Source: Sulfurimonadaceae bacterium
GTDB lineage: Bacteria; Campylobacterota; Campylobacteria; Campylobacterales; Sulfurimonadaceae
Direction: 5' to 3'
Assembly (NCBI GenBank): GCA_016744905.1
Contig: JADGDM010000018.1
Location: 7,637-44,415, forward strand
DNA length: 36,779 nucleotides
This document shows positions 34,797-36,779 of this stretch, piece after piece. The translations under genes were made by a program, and so were the position numbers. The stretch's first letter is position 1. The number at the start of each line of letters is the position of its first letter. The notes under the pieces were generated by a model that did not search any database, was not told where the DNA came from, and was given only the letters and a program-made list of their open reading frames with translations.

Positions 34797-36428
34797 TTAT
34801 TGACTCAAAAACATGACGATTAAAAAGTTCAAAAACATCATAAAGAAAAATCCATATTTATAAAACCCTAGAGGTGAACGTTCTATAATAGAGAGGCTTT
34901 TATCAAAAAATGGTTTAACGTTTATCGGGTCTTTTAACTCATAGAAAAATTCTGAATAGTGCTGATATCTTTGATCAGTATCGATAGCGATAGCGCGCAA
35001 GATAATAGAGTCTAGCCAGCTAGGAATATTAGGATTGTAAGACTTTGGATTACGAGGTATTTTAAACTTTGGCGTCTGAAAAGGTTCGATTTCCCCATAA
35101 GGGAACTTACCGGTTAGTGCCCAATATAGGGTGATTCCAATAGAAAACACTTCACTGGCCTCATTGATATTTTCCCCCACAAAACGCTCAGGTGCCAAAT
35201 ATGTTGGTGTCCCAGCGCGTGAGTTTTCAGAAAACACTTCAACGATAGAGCCAAAATCTACCATCTTAAAACTCACCCCAGCGGTCTCTTTATTTTTATA
35301 AACGATGATATTCTCAGGTTTGATATCTCCATGAACCAGACCCAGATGTAAAAGGTGTGCTTCTGCCTTGTGTAGAAATTTCCCCAAATCAATAGCACTG
35401 TCAACAGAGATAGTACGTTTACTCAGATACTCTTGTAAAGAAGTCCCCTCGATGAGTTCCATCATATAATATCTATAGGTTCTATCTTCAGGCACCCATG
35501 CATCACCAAAGGCCTTATGGGTAATCTGTTTGGCGTACCATGCCTCACGAACAAACTCATCAACCGCTTGTTCTTCATCACTCATAGGAAATTTCATCAC
35601 AAAAAGGACACCCTCTCGCTTAACTTTCCAGATACGGTTGTGTTGCATCATGGACTCTTCTAAGACGTAGCCGTCAATCACATCTCCTCTCTTTGGAGAC
35701 TCAGGGATGATAAGGTCGAGATTTCTTACTGCATGAAGTTCGTCTAAGGATTCGATGTTAAAGATCTGTAGCGCCATATCATCACGCTCTTTATACTCTT
35801 TTTCCAGTGTGCTAAGAATGAGTTTTGCCCCAATTCCCTTGTCTATTTTTGCAAACAGTTCAGGAGTGGGGAGAAGATTATAAACACCATCACTACATAA
35901 AACAACACGGTCACCATTTTCTACTTTGGTGATGAGTATTTCAGGATTTACATGTTCATTCAATCCACAAGCGTTTACTAAAACATGGGAAAGATGCTCA
36001 TCATCCATGTTGTGATCCGTTGAGAGTTGGGTGACTTCTCCATTTTGTTTTTCAAGGTATATACGCGAATCACCAAGGTTTAGGGTGTAAAGATTATCAG
36101 CTTCAATTACTGCGACACAAAGTGTACTTAGCAGTTCGATACTTTCATACTGTGTCATTGATTCTTTAAATAGAAGTTTATTGATATGTTGAGTAAAGGT
36201 GGCCAGAGTTTTTTCGATGCCCCAGACCTTAGGACGAGTTTTAAACTGATCCATAAAAAACTTCACAATCTGGCGCGCTGCTGCACCGCCTTTTCTAGCA
36301 CTTCCAACCCCATCACAAAGGACAGTTAAAAAAAGTGTATCATCCACTATTTTAAAGTCACAGGCATCATCACCTTGTTGGTCTGTGTCTTTGTAGATAA
36401 TGTGTTGGGAAGATTGAATTTGAATCAT
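34797..36428 (-). CDS. PP2C phosphatase - Ser/Thr protein kinase fusion, membrane-anchored
   Basis: A 543-residue bifunctional signalling protein. The PP2C-type phosphatase (about 1-235) shows C-D-G-V-G-S, L-G-D-S-R-I-Y and C-S-D-G-V-Y. The Hanks-type kinase (about 248-515) has V-M-K in subdomain II, H-G-D-I-K-P-E-N in place of the HRD loop near 365, D-F-G near 388 and A-P-E. Its Gly-rich loop is not recognisable. One C-terminal membrane helix lies near 524-541. AGGAA precedes the ATG. From memory, the same fusion sits beside nitrate transporter and nirBD genes in Pseudomonas, and a narK-type gene is directly upstream here, so nitrate-related control is the likely role. Confidence 0.9.
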   Translation of the reverse strand: MIQIQSSQHIIYKDTDQQGDDACDFKIVDDTLFLTVLCDGVGSARKGGAAARQIVKFFMDQFKTRPKVWGIEKTLATFTQHINKLLFKESMTQYESIELLSTLCVAVIEADNLYTLNLGDSRIYLEKQNGEVTQLSTDHNMDDEHLSHVLVNACGLNEHVNPEILITKVENGDRVVLCSDGVYNLLPTPELFAKIDKGIGAKLILSTLEKEYKERDDMALQIFNIESLDELHAVRNLDLIIPESPKRGDVIDGYVLEESMMQHNRIWKVKREGVLFVMKFPMSDEEQAVDEFVREAWYAKQITHKAFGDAWVPEDRTYRYYMMELIEGTSLQEYLSKRTISVDSAIDLGKFLHKAEAHLLHLGLVHGDIKPENIIVYKNKETAGVSFKMVDFGSIVEVFSENSRAGTPTYLAPERFVGENINEASEVFSIGITLYWALTGKFPYGEIEPFQTPKFKIPRNPKSYNPNIPSWLDSIILRAIAIDTDQRYQHYSEFFYELKDPINVKPFFDKSLSIIERSPLGFYKYGFFFMMFLNFLIVMFLSQ

Positions 36429-36464
36429 GAAGTGTTCCTATAATATACTGAATCTATTAACGAG

Positions 36465-36495
36465 AAAAAGCCACTCTACAAAAGAGTGGCTTTTT
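36465..36495 (-). terminator. Strong bidirectional intrinsic terminator
   Basis: AAAAAGCCACTCT (36465-36477) and AGAGTGGCTTTTT (36483-36495) form a perfect 13-bp stem with a 5-base loop and T-runs on both strands. It lies just past the nitrate transporter stop and 37 bases before the kinase ATG, so it should separate the two genes or limit read-through. Confidence 0.85.
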
Positions 36496-36517
36496 AGATG
36501 AGATGACGAAGTGATAA

Positions 36518-36779
36518 TTAAATCATACCACCAGCTGCCGCACCCCATGTTGTTCTCCATCTTGTTTTTACAAAAGAGATACCACCGATAGCGACAAGAA
36601 CAACTGCTGCAAAGATTAAAAATCCAGCGCTGTATCCGTCAAATGCGCCTTTTGACCAACCAAGAGTTTTGATGAGTGCTGTACCACCAAGACCACCAGC
36701 TGCACCGATGATACCAGTCATGATACCGATATCTTTTCCAAAACGTTGAGGAACCAGTTGAAAAACCGCACCATTTGCC
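36518..36779 (-). CDS. Nitrate/nitrite transporter, NarK/NasA-type MFS, 3' part
   Basis: The frame is open to the window edge, so about 86 C-terminal residues are visible and the start lies outside. The segment N-G-A-V-F-Q-L-V-P-Q-R-F, followed by G-I-x-G-A-A-G-G-L-G-G, is the second nitrate signature of the NarK/NasA family. A last membrane helix (F-L-I-F-A-A-V-V-L-V-A-I-G) and a short tail follow. The internal ATG at 36721 is not the real start. Whether it imports nitrate or exchanges it for nitrite is not decidable from this part. Confidence 0.9.
   Translation of the reverse strand, partial: ANGAVFQLVPQRFGKDIGIMTGIIGAAGGLGGTALIKTLGWSKGAFDGYSAGFLIFAAVVLVAIGGISFVKTRWRTTWGAAAGGMI

Noticed and set aside
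34780-34810. Terminator at the VanX-like / kinase junction
   Set aside because: Only a 6-bp TTGAGT/ACTCAA stem with a 9-base loop and no T-run in either direction.
1-36779. CRISPR array, transposon, prophage, tRNA or rRNA genes
   Set aside because: No regularly spaced repeats, transposase or integrase signatures, or cloverleaf/rRNA-like segments were seen; gaps are short and AT-rich.

Overview
The window looks like a chromosomal segment of a Campylobacterota (former Epsilonproteobacteria) bacterium, most likely a Sulfurimonas/Sulfuricurvum-type free-living species. The evidence is AT-rich DNA, very tight gene packing with many TAATG stop/start overlaps, and a Nif3 - HP0958-like zinc-ribbon - waaA - RluA-type gene block that I recall from Helicobacter pylori (HP0959 to HP0956). 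Cytochromes c, nitrate-linked genes and cyclic-di-GMP proteins fit a respiratory lifestyle. No tRNA, rRNA, CRISPR array, transposase, integrase or prophage gene was seen, and no gene-free stretch exceeds about 160 bp.

Layout. 1-1.1 kb: 3' part of argJ, then a small monoheme cytochrome c. 1.1-3.75 kb (minus): ppk1 with a gamma-carbonic-anhydrase-like gene directly behind it. 3.8-11.7 kb (plus): a long, tightly coupled run with three genes I cannot name or place fully (lipoprotein, large membrane protein, TPR protein), a NYN-LOTUS protein, then Nif3, HP0958-like, waaA and a pseudouridine synthase. 11.7-16.85 kb (minus): hemB, a NIT-domain GGDEF/EAL receptor, argF, and a free periplasmic protein with the same NIT-like signature. 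16.9-21.5 kb: ribA, a secreted protein, a DUF1624-like acyltransferase with a pentaheme cytochrome, two small membrane or hydrolase genes and one small protein. 21.6-26.7 kb (plus): a small protein, phosphomannomutase, pyrC, a response regulator, a histidine kinase, exbB and exbD. 26.7-32.1 kb: accessory-looking genes, including a small membrane protein, a beta-helix lipoprotein, a TetR/SMR efflux operon with a previously hidden 45-residue membrane peptide and twin operators, a methyltransferase and a very AT-rich diguanylate cyclase. 32.1-34.1 kb (minus): groES-groEL. 34.2-36.8 kb: a VanX-like dipeptidase, a PP2C/Ser-Thr kinase fusion and the 3' end of a NarK-type nitrate transporter.

The most striking sequence-level signal is a dispersed palindrome, AGCGCGCT (extended CAGCGCGCT). 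It occurs 12 times exactly, with 22 GCGCGC cores in total, in an otherwise AT-rich sequence. It is read in all three codon frames, so it appears selected as DNA rather than as protein. Other candidates for undescribed biology are the small peptide coupled to the SMR pump, the two-component pair overlapping exbBD without tonB, the paired NIT proteins around argF, and the uncharacterised lipoprotein/membrane/TPR operon.
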